Origin: an uncultured Christensenella sp.
GTDB lineage: Bacteria; Bacillota; Clostridia; Christensenellales; UBA1242
DNA length: 13,539 bases
Direction: 5' to 3'
Assembly (NCBI GenBank): GCA_949291975.1
Contig: CASEYA010000044.1
Location: 1-13,539 of the forward strand
The notes below the pieces were generated by a model. It did no database searches. It was given only the letters and a program-made list of their open reading frames with translations, and had not been told where the DNA came from. The translations under genes were made by a program, and so were the position numbers. This document shows, piece after piece, positions 1 to 7,351 of this stretch (within the stretch, counting starts at the first letter, position 1; each line of letters starts with the position of its first letter).

Positions 1-1247
1 GTGTTAAAGGTGGAAATTGGTCTGTTCATTGAACTGTCTAAATTTCCATAAACCTCTTGATATACATCGCAGAAAAGAAGATAGGAACTAAGGGCACCGC
101 CTATTACTTCGCTGGTTGTCTGGCCATATTCTTTGTTAATATCATAAAAAAGTGCAGTTGAATATTCGGCAAGCCCCTCATCAATAAAACCATATTTAAT
201 TTGATTATTTCCCACCACACCATACCACCATTGATGAGCAATTTCGTGAATTATGACATTATTATATTCTGTTTCATTTGTAACTTGGTCAGAGATATAA
301 ACAAGGTTTGAATATTCCATTCCACCGTGAAGAAAACATGCTTTTACAACATTTAAAACCTTATAGGGATATTTGCCTATTAAATCATTGAATGTTTCAA
401 GTGCATCAACCGCTGTTTGCAAGTGAGCCTGAGCGTTTTCATCTTCAAAATAGTAGTAATTTATGGTAACATCATCAACCTGCGTGCTGATAACATCAAA
501 CTCAATTGAAAGAACCATTGCAAAATCTCTTATTGCAAGAGCCTGATAAACATCAGTTGTTTTTCCGTTTTCACTTGTTGAAGATTGCAGTTCACCTGAA
601 CTTGCCAAAGTTAAATTGCTATCATAAGTTAGAGTTACAACATAGTTGGCAATTTGGTTGTAAAACGGGTCACCAGACGGAAGATAGCCTTCGGTGTTCC
701 ATTCCTCTCCTTCAAACACACAAACTGATGGATACCAGTTTCCAAGGTTGATGGTGTGCTTACCATATCCAAAACGATGATTTACATTTGGTATGGTTAA
801 CTGAAAATCAATTTCAATTTCGGTCATATCTCCACTTTTTAACGCTTTTGATAAATCAACCTTTAAAAGATGGTCATCTGCACCCTCAACAGAAAAGTTT
901 GTGTCTTCTCCGTTCTGTTTTGCTGATAAGATTTCAATTCCACCGTAGGATACACCATTATCATAAGCCCTTTCGGCTTGTGTTTGGCTCACTGCATAAT
1001 TCGTGGTTGCACCTTCGCTGAAAGCGTTTGGATGAAGATGAAAATAGATAAATTCAAATGTGCTGGCACTTTTATTTGTGTAACTTAGCGACATATTGGC
1101 AGAAAGCGTCTTGTTTTCACTATCTAATGTTGCAACAATTTCATAGGTATTGGCAGTTTCGCTTGCTTTTGTTATCAGGTCGGTTGAACAGCCAAAAAAT
1201 AAAAAAGGCAAACATAAAACGCTTAAAAATGCAAGAATTTTTTTCAT
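1..1247 (-). CDS. M1-family zinc metallopeptidase lipoprotein, C-terminus cut by window start
   Basis: Reading the minus strand from the ATG at 1247 gives 415 complete codons with no stop; the gene runs off the window start. The N-terminus is a lipoprotein signal peptide (MKKILAFLSV, hydrophobic stretch, lipobox LFFGC with Cys20), so the mature enzyme should be lipid-anchored on the outer face of the membrane. The M1 (gluzincin) signature is complete as far as it goes: exopeptidase-type motif GGMEY at 308-312 (usual form GxMEN), zinc site HEIAH at 334-338, and the third zinc ligand Glu357 exactly 18 residues later in FIDEGLAEY. The region before this (about 30-260) is beta-rich, as expected of an M1 N-terminal domain. 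The catalytic Tyr expected about 65 residues after Glu357 lies outside the window. Likely role: trimming N-terminal residues from extracellular peptides. The start is supported by AAAGGGGGA 5 to 7 bases upstream. Activity is inferred from motifs only. Confidence 0.88.
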   Translation of the reverse strand, partial: MKKILAFLSVLCLPFLFFGCSTDLITKASETANTYEIVATLDSENKTLSANMSLSYTNKSASTFEFIYFHLHPNAFSEGATTNYAVSQTQAERAYDNGVSYGGIEILSAKQNGEDTNFSVEGADDHLLKVDLSKALKSGDMTEIEIDFQLTIPNVNHRFGYGKHTINLGNWYPSVCVFEGEEWNTEGYLPSGDPFYNQIANYVVTLTYDSNLTLASSGELQSSTSENGKTTDVYQALAIRDFAMVLSIEFDVISTQVDDVTINYYYFEDENAQAHLQTAVDALETFNDLIGKYPYKVLNVVKACFLHGGMEYSNLVYISDQVTNETEYNNVIIHEIAHQWWYGVVGNNQIKYGFIDEGLAEYSTALFYDINKEYGQTTSEVIGGALSSYLLFCDVYQEVYGNLDSSMNRPISTFN

Positions 1248-1313
1248 AAATTCCCCCTTTAACGCTATTTTATGAAGGTATTTGCCCTTGTTATGATTTT
1301 TATTTTATAAATT

Positions 1314-1342
1314 TTGCAATATTCTATTGTTTTAATTATAAA
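1314..1342 (+). promoter_or_regulatory. Probable sigma-A promoter of the dnaD-dnaI-like pair
   Basis: TTGCAA (1314-1319) and TATAAA (1337-1342) are separated by 17 bases. Transcription would start near 1349, giving a leader of about 27 bases before the ATG at 1376. A second, weaker pair, TTGTTT (1327-1332) and TATATT (1350-1355), also with 17-base spacing, would leave almost no leader ahead of the ribosome binding site, so the upstream pair is preferred. The 128 bases between the divergent starts (1248-1375) hold nothing else I can support. Confidence 0.42.
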
Positions 1343-1375
1343 TTTTTGATATATTTAACTTTGAGGTTATTAAAA

Positions 1376-2833
1376 ATGGCTTTTTGTAAATTTTCAAGTG
1401 AAATTTCTCAAGATGGTGTTACCGTTGTAAATAACACCTTTTTTGAACAATTTTTGCCTTTTGCAACTGGCACACAAACTAAAGTTTATCTTTATGGGCT
1501 TTATCTTTGCTCAAATCAAGACAGCCTTAAAGCAAATCTTTCAAACTTGCAAACTTTTGCTGATAATTTATCACTTTCTTGTGATGAAGTGATGAATGCT
1601 TTTGGTTTTTGGCAAGAACAAGGCTTGGTTCAAATTATTGAGACCACTCCGCCCCAAATTCAGTATATGCCAGCAAAACTTGCTATTCCTAAAAAGAAAA
1701 TCAGTTCTAACAAATATGAACAATTTAACCTGCAAGTTCAAAGCATTATCTCGGGCAGAATGATAAATCCAAATGAATATAATGAATATCATCTTCTGCT
1801 TGAAACACTGAACATAAGCAAAGAAGCACTTTTGATGATTATTCAATATTGCGTGGAACTTAAAGGCAACAAGGTTTTATATCCATATATCATAGCCATT
1901 GCAAAGCAATGGGCCTATGAAGGAATTTTAACACTGGAACAAGTGGAAGAAAGACTGAAAGAATACAACGAAACAGATGAAAGTTTAAGGAAAATCTTAA
2001 AAGCAATGGGTATTTCTAAAAGCGCCAGCCTTGAAGAGCGTGAAATGTTCTTGAAATGGACAAAGAAATTTGAATTTTCCTTTGATGTTATTCTTTTTGT
2101 TGCAAAAATGCTTAGAAAAGGCGGATTTGCCAAACTAGACAACAAGCTTACAAAATATTATGAAAAGCGCCTTATGAGCCAAAAAGAAATTGAGGACTAT
2201 GAAAACAACAAAGACATTCTTTTTGGCATCGCAAAGGAAATCAACAAAACGCTTGGCATTTATTATGAAAATCTTGAAAATATTGTTGATACATATATCT
2301 CCCCTTGGCTTAACCGAGGATATAATTTGGACACTTTGAAAATCATTGCAAACTATTGCTTTAAAAACAGCATTCGCAATCTGGAAGGTATGAATGTTGT
2401 TGTTCAAAAATTCTATAAAATGGGACTTACCTCAGTTGAAAGCCTTGCTCAATTTGTGGCAAGGTCAAAAATGCAAGATGAACAGATTAGAAAAATTCTT
2501 GATAAGGCAAACCTGATTAGAAATGTTACTTCGCTTGACCGAGAATTTTATCAAACTTGGGTTTATTCTTGGAATATGCCACAAGATGTAATTGAATACG
2601 CTGCCACCCTATCGGCAAAATCGGCTCAGCCAATGCAATATATGAACAAAATTTTGGCAAACTGGTTTGAGAAGAAAATTAACAATTTGGAAGATGCACG
2701 CCTTGCAAGTGATTTGTTTAAGGTTGGAGCAGGTATTGAAGCAGAAGAGGACAAAACAGTTTATCATGGAAGAACATATTCAAAGGAAGAACTGGACAGT
2801 CTTATTTGTGATATTGACGAAATTGAAATTTAA
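1376..2833 (+). CDS. DnaD-domain replication initiation protein with four DnaD-type repeats
   Basis: The 485-residue protein starts at the ATG at 1376, nine bases after GAGG (1363-1366). An in-frame TTG at 1346 lies between two candidate -10 boxes and is an unlikely start. Residues 1 to about 100 look like a winged-helix DnaD/DnaB N-terminal domain. From about 147 four helical units follow at steps of 81-88 residues (147-195, 235-275, 316-362, 401-445). Units 1 and 4 carry the DnaD C-domain motif YxxxIxxxW (YIIAIAKQW at 171-179, YMNKILANW at 422-430). Units 2 and 4 also share a preceding segment: RKIL..A, then SL(E/D)RE, then a Trp, then DVI. The acidic tail (TYSKEELDSL, then DEIEI) resembles clostridial DnaD proteins that sit beside a DnaC-like gene. 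Known family role: bridging DnaA or PriA with the helicase loader at origins and restart forks. The helicase-loader gene follows 11 bases later, which supports a primosome role. The function of the extra repeats is unknown. Confidence 0.85.
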   Translation: MAFCKFSSEISQDGVTVVNNTFFEQFLPFATGTQTKVYLYGLYLCSNQDSLKANLSNLQTFADNLSLSCDEVMNAFGFWQEQGLVQIIETTPPQIQYMPAKLAIPKKKISSNKYEQFNLQVQSIISGRMINPNEYNEYHLLLETLNISKEALLMIIQYCVELKGNKVLYPYIIAIAKQWAYEGILTLEQVEERLKEYNETDESLRKILKAMGISKSASLEEREMFLKWTKKFEFSFDVILFVAKMLRKGGFAKLDNKLTKYYEKRLMSQKEIEDYENNKDILFGIAKEINKTLGIYYENLENIVDTYISPWLNRGYNLDTLKIIANYCFKNSIRNLEGMNVVVQKFYKMGLTSVESLAQFVARSKMQDEQIRKILDKANLIRNVTSLDREFYQTWVYSWNMPQDVIEYAATLSAKSAQPMQYMNKILANWFEKKINNLEDARLASDLFKVGAGIEAEEDKTVYHGRTYSKEELDSLICDIDEIEI

Positions 2834-2844
2834 AAGAGGAAAAT

Positions 2845-3780
2845 ATGGACAAAAAATCAATTATTGAAGAAGTGTTAAGAGAACTTGGACAACAAAGAGT
2901 TAGTGCGGAACTTTTGGCAAAACAAAACTTGCTTGAAGCAAGGAAAAAAAGTGCTGGCTTTAAAAAAATTGATGATTTAATAAGAGAAAAAACGGTTGAA
3001 TATGCAAGTTATAACAAAGAAGAAGACCGTGCAAAAAAACTGCTGTTTGAAATCAGAGAACTTAAAACAAAAAGACTGGATGAACTTAAAAAAATTGGTA
3101 TGACAAAAAAAGACATTGAGCCTAACTTTGAATGCGACAAATGCAAAGATAAGGGCTTTATCGACGGCAAAATGTGCTCATGCCTATCTTCCAAGGTGCA
3201 ACAAAAACTTTTAAAACAAAGTGGACTTCCCACATTTGTTGGACACAGTTTTAAAGATAGTAATGAAAAATTTTTAGAAGAAAACAAAATTCTTGCAAAA
3301 ACTTTTGAACTTGCAAAAACCTATGTTGAAAAATTTCCCGAGGTAAAAACCCCAAACCTTATTTTTATGGGTGATGTTGGGGTTGGAAAAAGTTTTTTGC
3401 TTGAATGTATTGCAAGTGCATTAATTGAAAAAGGCTTTTATACCGTTTATGCCACAGCGTTTAATTTTTCAAACACCATGCTTAAAGCACTTACACTTGA
3501 GCCAAATGAAAGAGATGCTGTTTTATCTAACTTTTTGGACTGCGACCTTTTGATTATTGATGATATGGGCAGTGAACCAATGTATAGAAACTTATCTACT
3601 GCAAATCTCTTTACCATTTTTAATGAGCGGGACATCAAGGGCAAAGCAACACTGATTTCTACAAATTTAAACTTTGAAGATTTTGAAAAAAGATATGGCA
3701 CAAGACTTTTTAGCAGAATTTTTAACAAAAGAACAGCAAGAGCAATTTTGTTTGAAGGCAAAGATTTGAGAATTAGTTGA
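2845..3780 (+). CDS. DnaC/DnaI-like AAA+ helicase loader
   Basis: The 311-residue protein has three parts. Residues 1-95 are a charged, largely helical N-terminus that in this family contacts the replicative helicase. A small zinc knuckle follows: Cys97, Cys100, Cys111 and Cys113 in a CxxC...CSC arrangement. The AAA+ ATPase domain fills about 125-311: Walker A GDVGVGKS (176-183), Walker B LLIIDD (235-240), sensor 1 STN (272-274) and the arginine-rich RYGTRLFSRI (283-292) that holds the likely Arg finger. This layout matches Bacillus DnaI and the IstB/DnaC group. No transposase lies nearby, so replication is more likely than an IS21 IstB role. The ATG at 2845 has GAGGAAA just upstream, in the 11-base gap after the dnaD-type gene, so the two should be co-transcribed and translationally close. 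A hairpin 36 bases past the TGA stop ends the unit. Expected action: ATP-dependent loading of DnaB/DnaC-type helicase together with the upstream DnaD protein. Confidence 0.88.
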   Translation: MDKKSIIEEVLRELGQQRVSAELLAKQNLLEARKKSAGFKKIDDLIREKTVEYASYNKEEDRAKKLLFEIRELKTKRLDELKKIGMTKKDIEPNFECDKCKDKGFIDGKMCSCLSSKVQQKLLKQSGLPTFVGHSFKDSNEKFLEENKILAKTFELAKTYVEKFPEVKTPNLIFMGDVGVGKSFLLECIASALIEKGFYTVYATAFNFSNTMLKALTLEPNERDAVLSNFLDCDLLIIDDMGSEPMYRNLSTANLFTIFNERDIKGKATLISTNLNFEDFEKRYGTRLFSRIFNKRTARAILFEGKDLRIS

Positions 3781-3815
3781 AAAATAATTTTAAATATTTA
3801 TAGCCGTGTTAACTA

Positions 3816-3854
3816 AAAAAGATAGTGAAAAATTATCTTTATCACTATCTTTTT
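3816..3854. terminator. Bidirectional rho-independent terminator between convergent genes
   Basis: The 13-base arm AAAAAGATAGTGA (3816-3828) is perfectly complementary to TCACTATCTTTTT (3842-3854), with a 13-base loop. The stem has A-runs on the left and T-runs on the right, so it can act in both directions: for the helicase-loader gene on plus and the GNAT gene on minus. The right arm overlaps the GNAT stop codon and last codons (3845 onward). Confidence 0.8.
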
Positions 3855-4426
3855 ATATTAGTATCATAATCGTCTTCAGTTAGCCCAAAAATAAATAAAT
3901 CTTGGTATTTACCATGCACATAGTAACATTCTTTTATTGTTCCCTCTTTTATAAAACCACATTTTTCAGCAACTTTAATTGAACCAAAATTATTAACATA
4001 TGCTTTAATAATTAATTTGTGAAGTTTTAAGGTTTTAAAACCAAAATGCACAACTGCTTGTGTGGCTTCTGTCATAATCCCTTTATTCCAAAGCGTATTA
4101 TCTAGCCAAAAACCAATCTCACCAAATCGAAATTTTTGATTATTTGTAATATCAATTATACCAATTAATTCATCATTTTCCTTAAAAGTGATTGCAAAAC
4201 AATATTTCTCACCTGTTTCAAATTTTTGGGTGTCTTTTGTGATTTTATTGCGTGCATCATCCATGGTATATGGATGTGGCATTGTAAGTAAGCTTTTATA
4301 AATTACATCATTGTTACAAAGTTCAAAAATTCTTGTTGCATCACTTTCTCTTAAAGGACGCAAAATAAGACGCTTTGTTTTTAATCTATAAATTGTAGTG
4401 CTTCTTTTTTTTGTTACATCTTCCAT
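3845..4426 (-). CDS. GNAT acetyltransferase, RimJ/RimL type
   Basis: The 193-residue protein is full length for the Acetyltransf_3 (RimJ/RimL/RimI-like) group. It opens with the typical beta-strand start LKTKRLILRPLRESDA (15-30). Next come the mid-domain GEIGFWL (102-108), the cofactor loop NKGIMTEA (114-121) that replaces the common RGYATEA, and the closing NNFGSIKVAEKCGF (145-158) followed by a GxxKEC..HGKY..... segment. Such enzymes move acetyl from acetyl-CoA to the alpha-amine of ribosomal proteins or to other amines; the substrate cannot be read from sequence. The ATG at 4426 has AAAGGA six bases upstream. It lies about 76 bases after the DivIVA-like gene on the same strand with no convincing terminator between, so read-through from lgt is possible. 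Its end is shared with the hairpin of the convergent dnaI-like gene. Confidence 0.82.
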   Translation of the reverse strand: MEDVTKKRSTTIYRLKTKRLILRPLRESDATRIFELCNNDVIYKSLLTMPHPYTMDDARNKITKDTQKFETGEKYCFAITFKENDELIGIIDITNNQKFRFGEIGFWLDNTLWNKGIMTEATQAVVHFGFKTLKLHKLIIKAYVNNFGSIKVAEKCGFIKEGTIKECYYVHGKYQDLFIFGLTEDDYDTNIKR

Positions 4427-4502
4427 TTTTCATCCTTTAAAATACAAAACTTATAAAATTAACACATCCACTAAAGTATCATTTTATTTACAACTAACAC
4501 AT

Positions 4503-5267
4503 CTAGTCATCAAGGTTGAATGCTGTCATAATTTCTGCAAGGCTTTCTTTTGGTGTTAGGGCTTCTTCAAGCGAAAAACCATTTGTTTTTTTGTTCATTG
4601 CCTGCATAAATTCCTTTGGTGGAATTGAAAAAATCTCTTTACCCATGCCCATTGATTTTGGAATCTTTCCACCCTGACCATTAAGAAATTTCTCTGCTTC
4701 AGACGGTATTACATTTTCTGCTTCATTTTTTTGTGGCTCAGAAGATTGCTTTTTCTTTTGAATTGATTTTGAATTAAAAGCGCTGTAATCATCTTTTAAA
4801 TTCTTATCAAAACTTGGTGTTGCTGGCATTATTCCAGACATTCTGGAAAGCACACTTTTTGCATAACTTTTTGTGGCTTGATGCTCGGCTGTGGAACTAT
4901 CTACTATCACTTTTAAAGCGTATTGAAAATCTTGAGTTAAATCAAGAATTTCGTCATAAGACACAAGAGGCACAACTTTATCTTTTAGGCGTTGCCAAGT
5001 TTGTGTCCATTTTTTATATAAAAGTTGCAATCTTTGCGCTTCAAGAGAGCGTAAATTTTGCGTTGATTCAATTATATTTTGTGTTTTTTCTTCTCTTTGG
5101 ACATAATCAAGCACAATGTCTTGCAAGTTATGTATCTTTCTTTCAAGCGAAGAAATCATGCTGTTCTTCTCTTTTATTTGCGCCTGATGTTCTGCTTTAA
5201 GTCGTGCCAAGGTAATATCTACTTCACGAGTCGAATAACCATTTTGCTCTCTTGAAAACTGCTCCAT
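4503..5267 (-). CDS. DivIVA-like coiled-coil protein
   Basis: The protein has 254 residues from the ATG at 5267. That start is chosen because GGAGGT sits six bases upstream; an in-frame ATG at 5315 lies inside lgt and has no comparable site. Residues 4-30 (FSREQNGYSTREVDITLARL, then KAEHQ) fit the DivIVA/GpsB N-terminal pattern 'GY....EV...L..L', where Bacillus DivIVA has RGYDEDEVNEFLAQVRKDYE. A heptad-rich coiled coil follows (about 25-85), then a segment ending near 150 with Trp87 and Trp91. A low-complexity linker (150-200) and a short conserved-looking tail (EALTPKESLAEIMTAFNLDD) complete it. DivIVA proteins form oligomers at curved membrane, at poles and septa, and recruit division or wall factors. 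The family's membrane-contact residues (Phe-Arg-Gly in Bacillus) are only partly kept: the Gly-Tyr is present, Arg is Asn. The role is inferred from the N-terminal pattern and is less certain than the fold class. Confidence 0.58.
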   Translation of the reverse strand: MEQFSREQNGYSTREVDITLARLKAEHQAQIKEKNSMISSLERKIHNLQDIVLDYVQREEKTQNIIESTQNLRSLEAQRLQLLYKKWTQTWQRLKDKVVPLVSYDEILDLTQDFQYALKVIVDSSTAEHQATKSYAKSVLSRMSGIMPATPSFDKNLKDDYSAFNSKSIQKKKQSSEPQKNEAENVIPSEAEKFLNGQGGKIPKSMGMGKEIFSIPPKEFMQAMNKKTNGFSLEEALTPKESLAEIMTAFNLDD

Positions 5268-5268
5268 T

Positions 5269-6051
5269 TTAAACCTCCATTTTGATTTTTTTTGCCTTTT
5301 TGAAATAAATAGCAAGTTGAGTTATTAAAAGTGCCACACCGCCAATTATAATTAGAATACTTAAAAATTGACTTACTTTGATTGAACCAATAAAGAGTGC
5401 AGCAGTGTCATCTCGCAAACCTTCCAAAAATGCTCTAATAATTCCATATCCAATCATATATCCACTTAGAACAACGCCTTTTATGACATTTTTCTTTGGC
5501 AAAACCAAAATTAAAACAAGAGCAATGCAGAGTAAAAAGTTAAAGAAACTTTCATAAAAAAATGTTGCCAAATGCCATTCTCCATTAATCATAACAGACA
5601 TTGGGAAATATTGCAAACTTTCGTTTGTTGTTTCCACGCCATAACAACAACCCGCAAAATAGCAACCAATTCTGCCAATAGCTTGTCCCAAAATTAAACA
5701 AGGCGCTGCCACATCTGCAACATCAAGAAAGTTCTTTTTGCGCACAAGACAATATAGCATAACACCAAAAGCACCACCAATAACCGAGCCATATACCGCA
5801 AGTCCACCAGACCAAATGGCGAATGACTCCCATCCCCATGGACCACCATTAAAGATTAAAAAGTAAAGTCTTGCACCAATAATTGCAGGAATAATTACCC
5901 AAAGCAAAATTTCAAAAATATCATCTGTTTTAAGTCCTCTGAATTTTGCCAAAAAGCAACCCAGAACAACAGCCAAAACAATGGCAAGAGTTATTATAAT
6001 GCCATACCAGTGAATTGATAAACCAAAGATTGTGAAAGCCACATCGTTCAT
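5269..6051 (-). CDS. lgt: Prolipoprotein diacylglyceryl transferase, GCC-motif variant
   Basis: The 260-residue multi-pass membrane protein (about seven hydrophobic segments) transfers diacylglycerol from phosphatidylglycerol to the lipobox Cys of preprolipoproteins. Matches to the family in order: HWYG (14-17), GARLYF (59-64), SGGLAVYGSVIGG (81-93), GRIGCYFAGCCYG (126-138), HLATFFYES (160-168) and EGLRDD (210-215), whose Arg212 aligns with the functional Arg239 of E. coli Lgt. Two E. coli active-site positions differ: His103 of FHGGLIG is Tyr87 here, and Asn146 of GRLGNF is Cys130. The ATG at 6051 follows AAGGTGGGAG and a near-consensus promoter. The last codons ATG GAG GTT TAA carry the ribosome binding site of the DivIVA-like gene, whose ATG comes one base after the stop. 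Two lipoprotein genes in this window supply plausible substrates. An alternative is an Lgt-family paralogue with another lipid-transfer substrate. Confidence 0.9.
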   Translation of the reverse strand: MNDVAFTIFGLSIHWYGIIITLAIVLAVVLGCFLAKFRGLKTDDIFEILLWVIIPAIIGARLYFLIFNGGPWGWESFAIWSGGLAVYGSVIGGAFGVMLYCLVRKKNFLDVADVAAPCLILGQAIGRIGCYFAGCCYGVETTNESLQYFPMSVMINGEWHLATFFYESFFNFLLCIALVLILVLPKKNVIKGVVLSGYMIGYGIIRAFLEGLRDDTAALFIGSIKVSQFLSILIIIGGVALLITQLAIYFKKAKKIKMEV

Positions 6052-6074
6052 TATAAACTCCCACCTTTTATTTC

Positions 6075-6103
6075 ATTATAAAACGGAAAAATAAAAAAGT
6101 CAA
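6075..6103 (-). promoter_or_regulatory. Sigma-A promoter of lgt
   Basis: On the minus strand TTGACT (6103-6098), 17 bases, then TATAAT (6080-6075). This is a near-consensus housekeeping promoter. The start would fall near 6068, right before the AAGGTGGGAG ribosome binding site, giving a short leader of about 17 bases. A weaker pair upstream (TTTAAA 6235-6230, TATAAT 6212-6207, 17-base spacer) could be a second start. I see nothing else in 6104-6265. Confidence 0.8.
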
Positions 6104-6265
6104 TAAATTTTAATTCATAAAAGATTAAACTTTGAAATAAACTGCAATTTTTATCACATACAAATTAAAATTCAACCTTTGTTATAAAGCAGAGATATTG
6201 TTTCTAATTATACCTATGATGAAATATATTTTAAATATTAAACTTGGTGCAAAAAATTTAATAAA

Positions 6266-6314
6266 AAAATGTTGAAAACTTTGTGCAAAAACTGCATTTT
6301 ATTTTCAACATTTT
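6266..6314 (-). terminator. Rho-independent terminator after the two-helix membrane protein
   Basis: The perfect 13-base arms AAAATGTTGAAAA (6266-6278) and TTTTCAACATTTT (6302-6314) enclose a 23-base loop that itself holds a small TGCA/TGCA hairpin. Read on the minus strand the stem starts 17 bases past the stop at 6332 and is followed by a T-rich tract. The stem is AT-rich, so it may be modest in strength. Confidence 0.6.
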
Positions 6315-6331
6315 CATGTGTTTATCCAAAA

Positions 6332-7255
6332 CTAAGGAAGTGGAACTGGAGCTTTTCTTGATGCAATAGAAGTCTTTATTGCATTCATATCATCTTTGTT
6401 AAATGTATCAGTTCCCTCAATAACTGTTTTTCTAGCCAAAAGAGGTGTTCCGTCTACTGTGTGCTTAATAACAACCCTTGCTATACCCTGTGTTTTATTA
6501 ACAAGATTCATCAAGTCATAACGAATCATATCGTAGCAAACATCGTTGTCTGCAGCAGCAACATCAACACTTCCATATGTGTTGCCGTCAGTTCCAATAA
6601 ATTTAACATATTCAATTTTGGCATTTTTCTCGGTAGTATTATATTCATTCTTGATTTTTTGTTTTTGCTCATCAGTATAATCAAAAGTTTCAAGAATTTT
6701 CAAACTTTCTGCCAAAGTTAATGTCTCTTTGTTTCTCCAATCTTTAACTGATTCGTCTGTTCTATCAACACCATCATGAATACGATTTTTCAAATATTCA
6801 AATTCTTTTTCTGTTAGAACCTTCTTCTTTTCAGCCTTTGCTAAATCTTTAGCAAATTTTGCCTCGTTTTTGTTTATAGCCTTAGCATCCAATGGCTGAC
6901 CACGCTTGTTTGTGCGTTCATCTCTTTTTCTACTTTCTTCAAGAAGACGAACTTTTAAACGATTCTTTCTGTTTACAACCCATGCAACAGCAGAACCAAC
7001 TGCACATCCTATTGCAGAAAATGCAAGTGTTCCATTTATTGCATACCACATTGGACCGAATGCAGCAAAAACACCACCAAAAGAAAGCATTCCAGCAATC
7101 AAAAAGCCAACAAGACCTGCCGCAACAAGCCCAAGAGCAATATGAACACGCCTTGACCTTTTTGCTGATTTATAAAGGTCTTGTAACTCAGCATCGTCTG
7201 GAAGGTCTACTCTTTCTTCCGTGCTTCTCCTTCTGAATTTATCAAAAATCCCCAT
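6332..7255 (-). CDS. Two-helix membrane protein of unknown function
   Basis: The 307-residue protein starts at the ATG at 7255, eight bases after AAGGAAG. A longer frame to 7315 would begin inside the promoter and is rejected. The first 36 residues are charged and basic (MGIFDKFRRR, KRSRR) and probably cytoplasmic. Two hydrophobic, Gly/Ala-rich helices follow at about 38-66 and 70-94, joined by a very short loop, which suggests a hairpin anchor. The remaining 210 residues are charged and soluble: a Lys/Glu-rich helical part (95-185) and a mixed alpha/beta C-terminal part with VKFIGTDGNTYGSVDVAA near 228-245. No catalytic motif, signal cleavage site or lipobox is seen. With a helical hairpin anchor both termini would be on the same, probably cytoplasmic, side. 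I do not recognise the family. It has its own strong promoter and a terminator, so it is probably transcribed alone or with read-through from the DUF4132-like gene upstream. Confidence 0.75.
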   Translation of the reverse strand: MGIFDKFRRRSTEERVDLPDDAELQDLYKSAKRSRRVHIALGLVAAGLVGFLIAGMLSFGGVFAAFGPMWYAINGTLAFSAIGCAVGSAVAWVVNRKNRLKVRLLEESRKRDERTNKRGQPLDAKAINKNEAKFAKDLAKAEKKKVLTEKEFEYLKNRIHDGVDRTDESVKDWRNKETLTLAESLKILETFDYTDEQKQKIKNEYNTTEKNAKIEYVKFIGTDGNTYGSVDVAAADNDVCYDMIRYDLMNLVNKTQGIARVVIKHTVDGTPLLARKTVIEGTDTFNKDDMNAIKTSIASRKAPVPLP

Positions 7256-7286
7256 TTTTTGAACTTCCTTTTTTCTTTGTATGCTT

Positions 7287-7315
7287 ATTATAACACAAAA
7301 CATGAAATAATGCAA
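7287..7315 (-). promoter_or_regulatory. Sigma-A promoter of the two-helix membrane protein gene
   Basis: On the minus strand TTGCAT (7315-7310), 17 bases, then TATAAT (7292-7287), preceded by TGTGT as in extended -10 promoters. The start would be near 7280, about 25 bases before the ATG at 7255. The 19-base stretch 7300-7282 matches the one in the promoter at 9656-9638 at 17 of 19 positions. Confidence 0.75.
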
Positions 7316-7351
7316 TACCCTTTTTGAAATCTTTTATTTGGCTTTTAATTA

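Noticed and set aside
506..1249. Three plus-strand open frames (63-81 residues) at the window start
   Set aside because: They lie antisense within the M1 peptidase gene, have no ribosome binding sites, and have biased compositions typical of shadow frames.
2845..3780. Reading the AAA+ gene as an IS21-type IstB
   Set aside because: There is no IstA-like transposase and no terminal inverted repeats nearby; the zinc knuckle and the DnaD neighbour fit a helicase loader.
4460..4503. Direct repeat of TAACACATC (4460-4468 and 4495-4503) before the GNAT gene
   Set aside because: Only nine bases, two copies, AT-rich; one copy touches the stop codon of the DivIVA-like gene. No sign of a regulated promoter was found.
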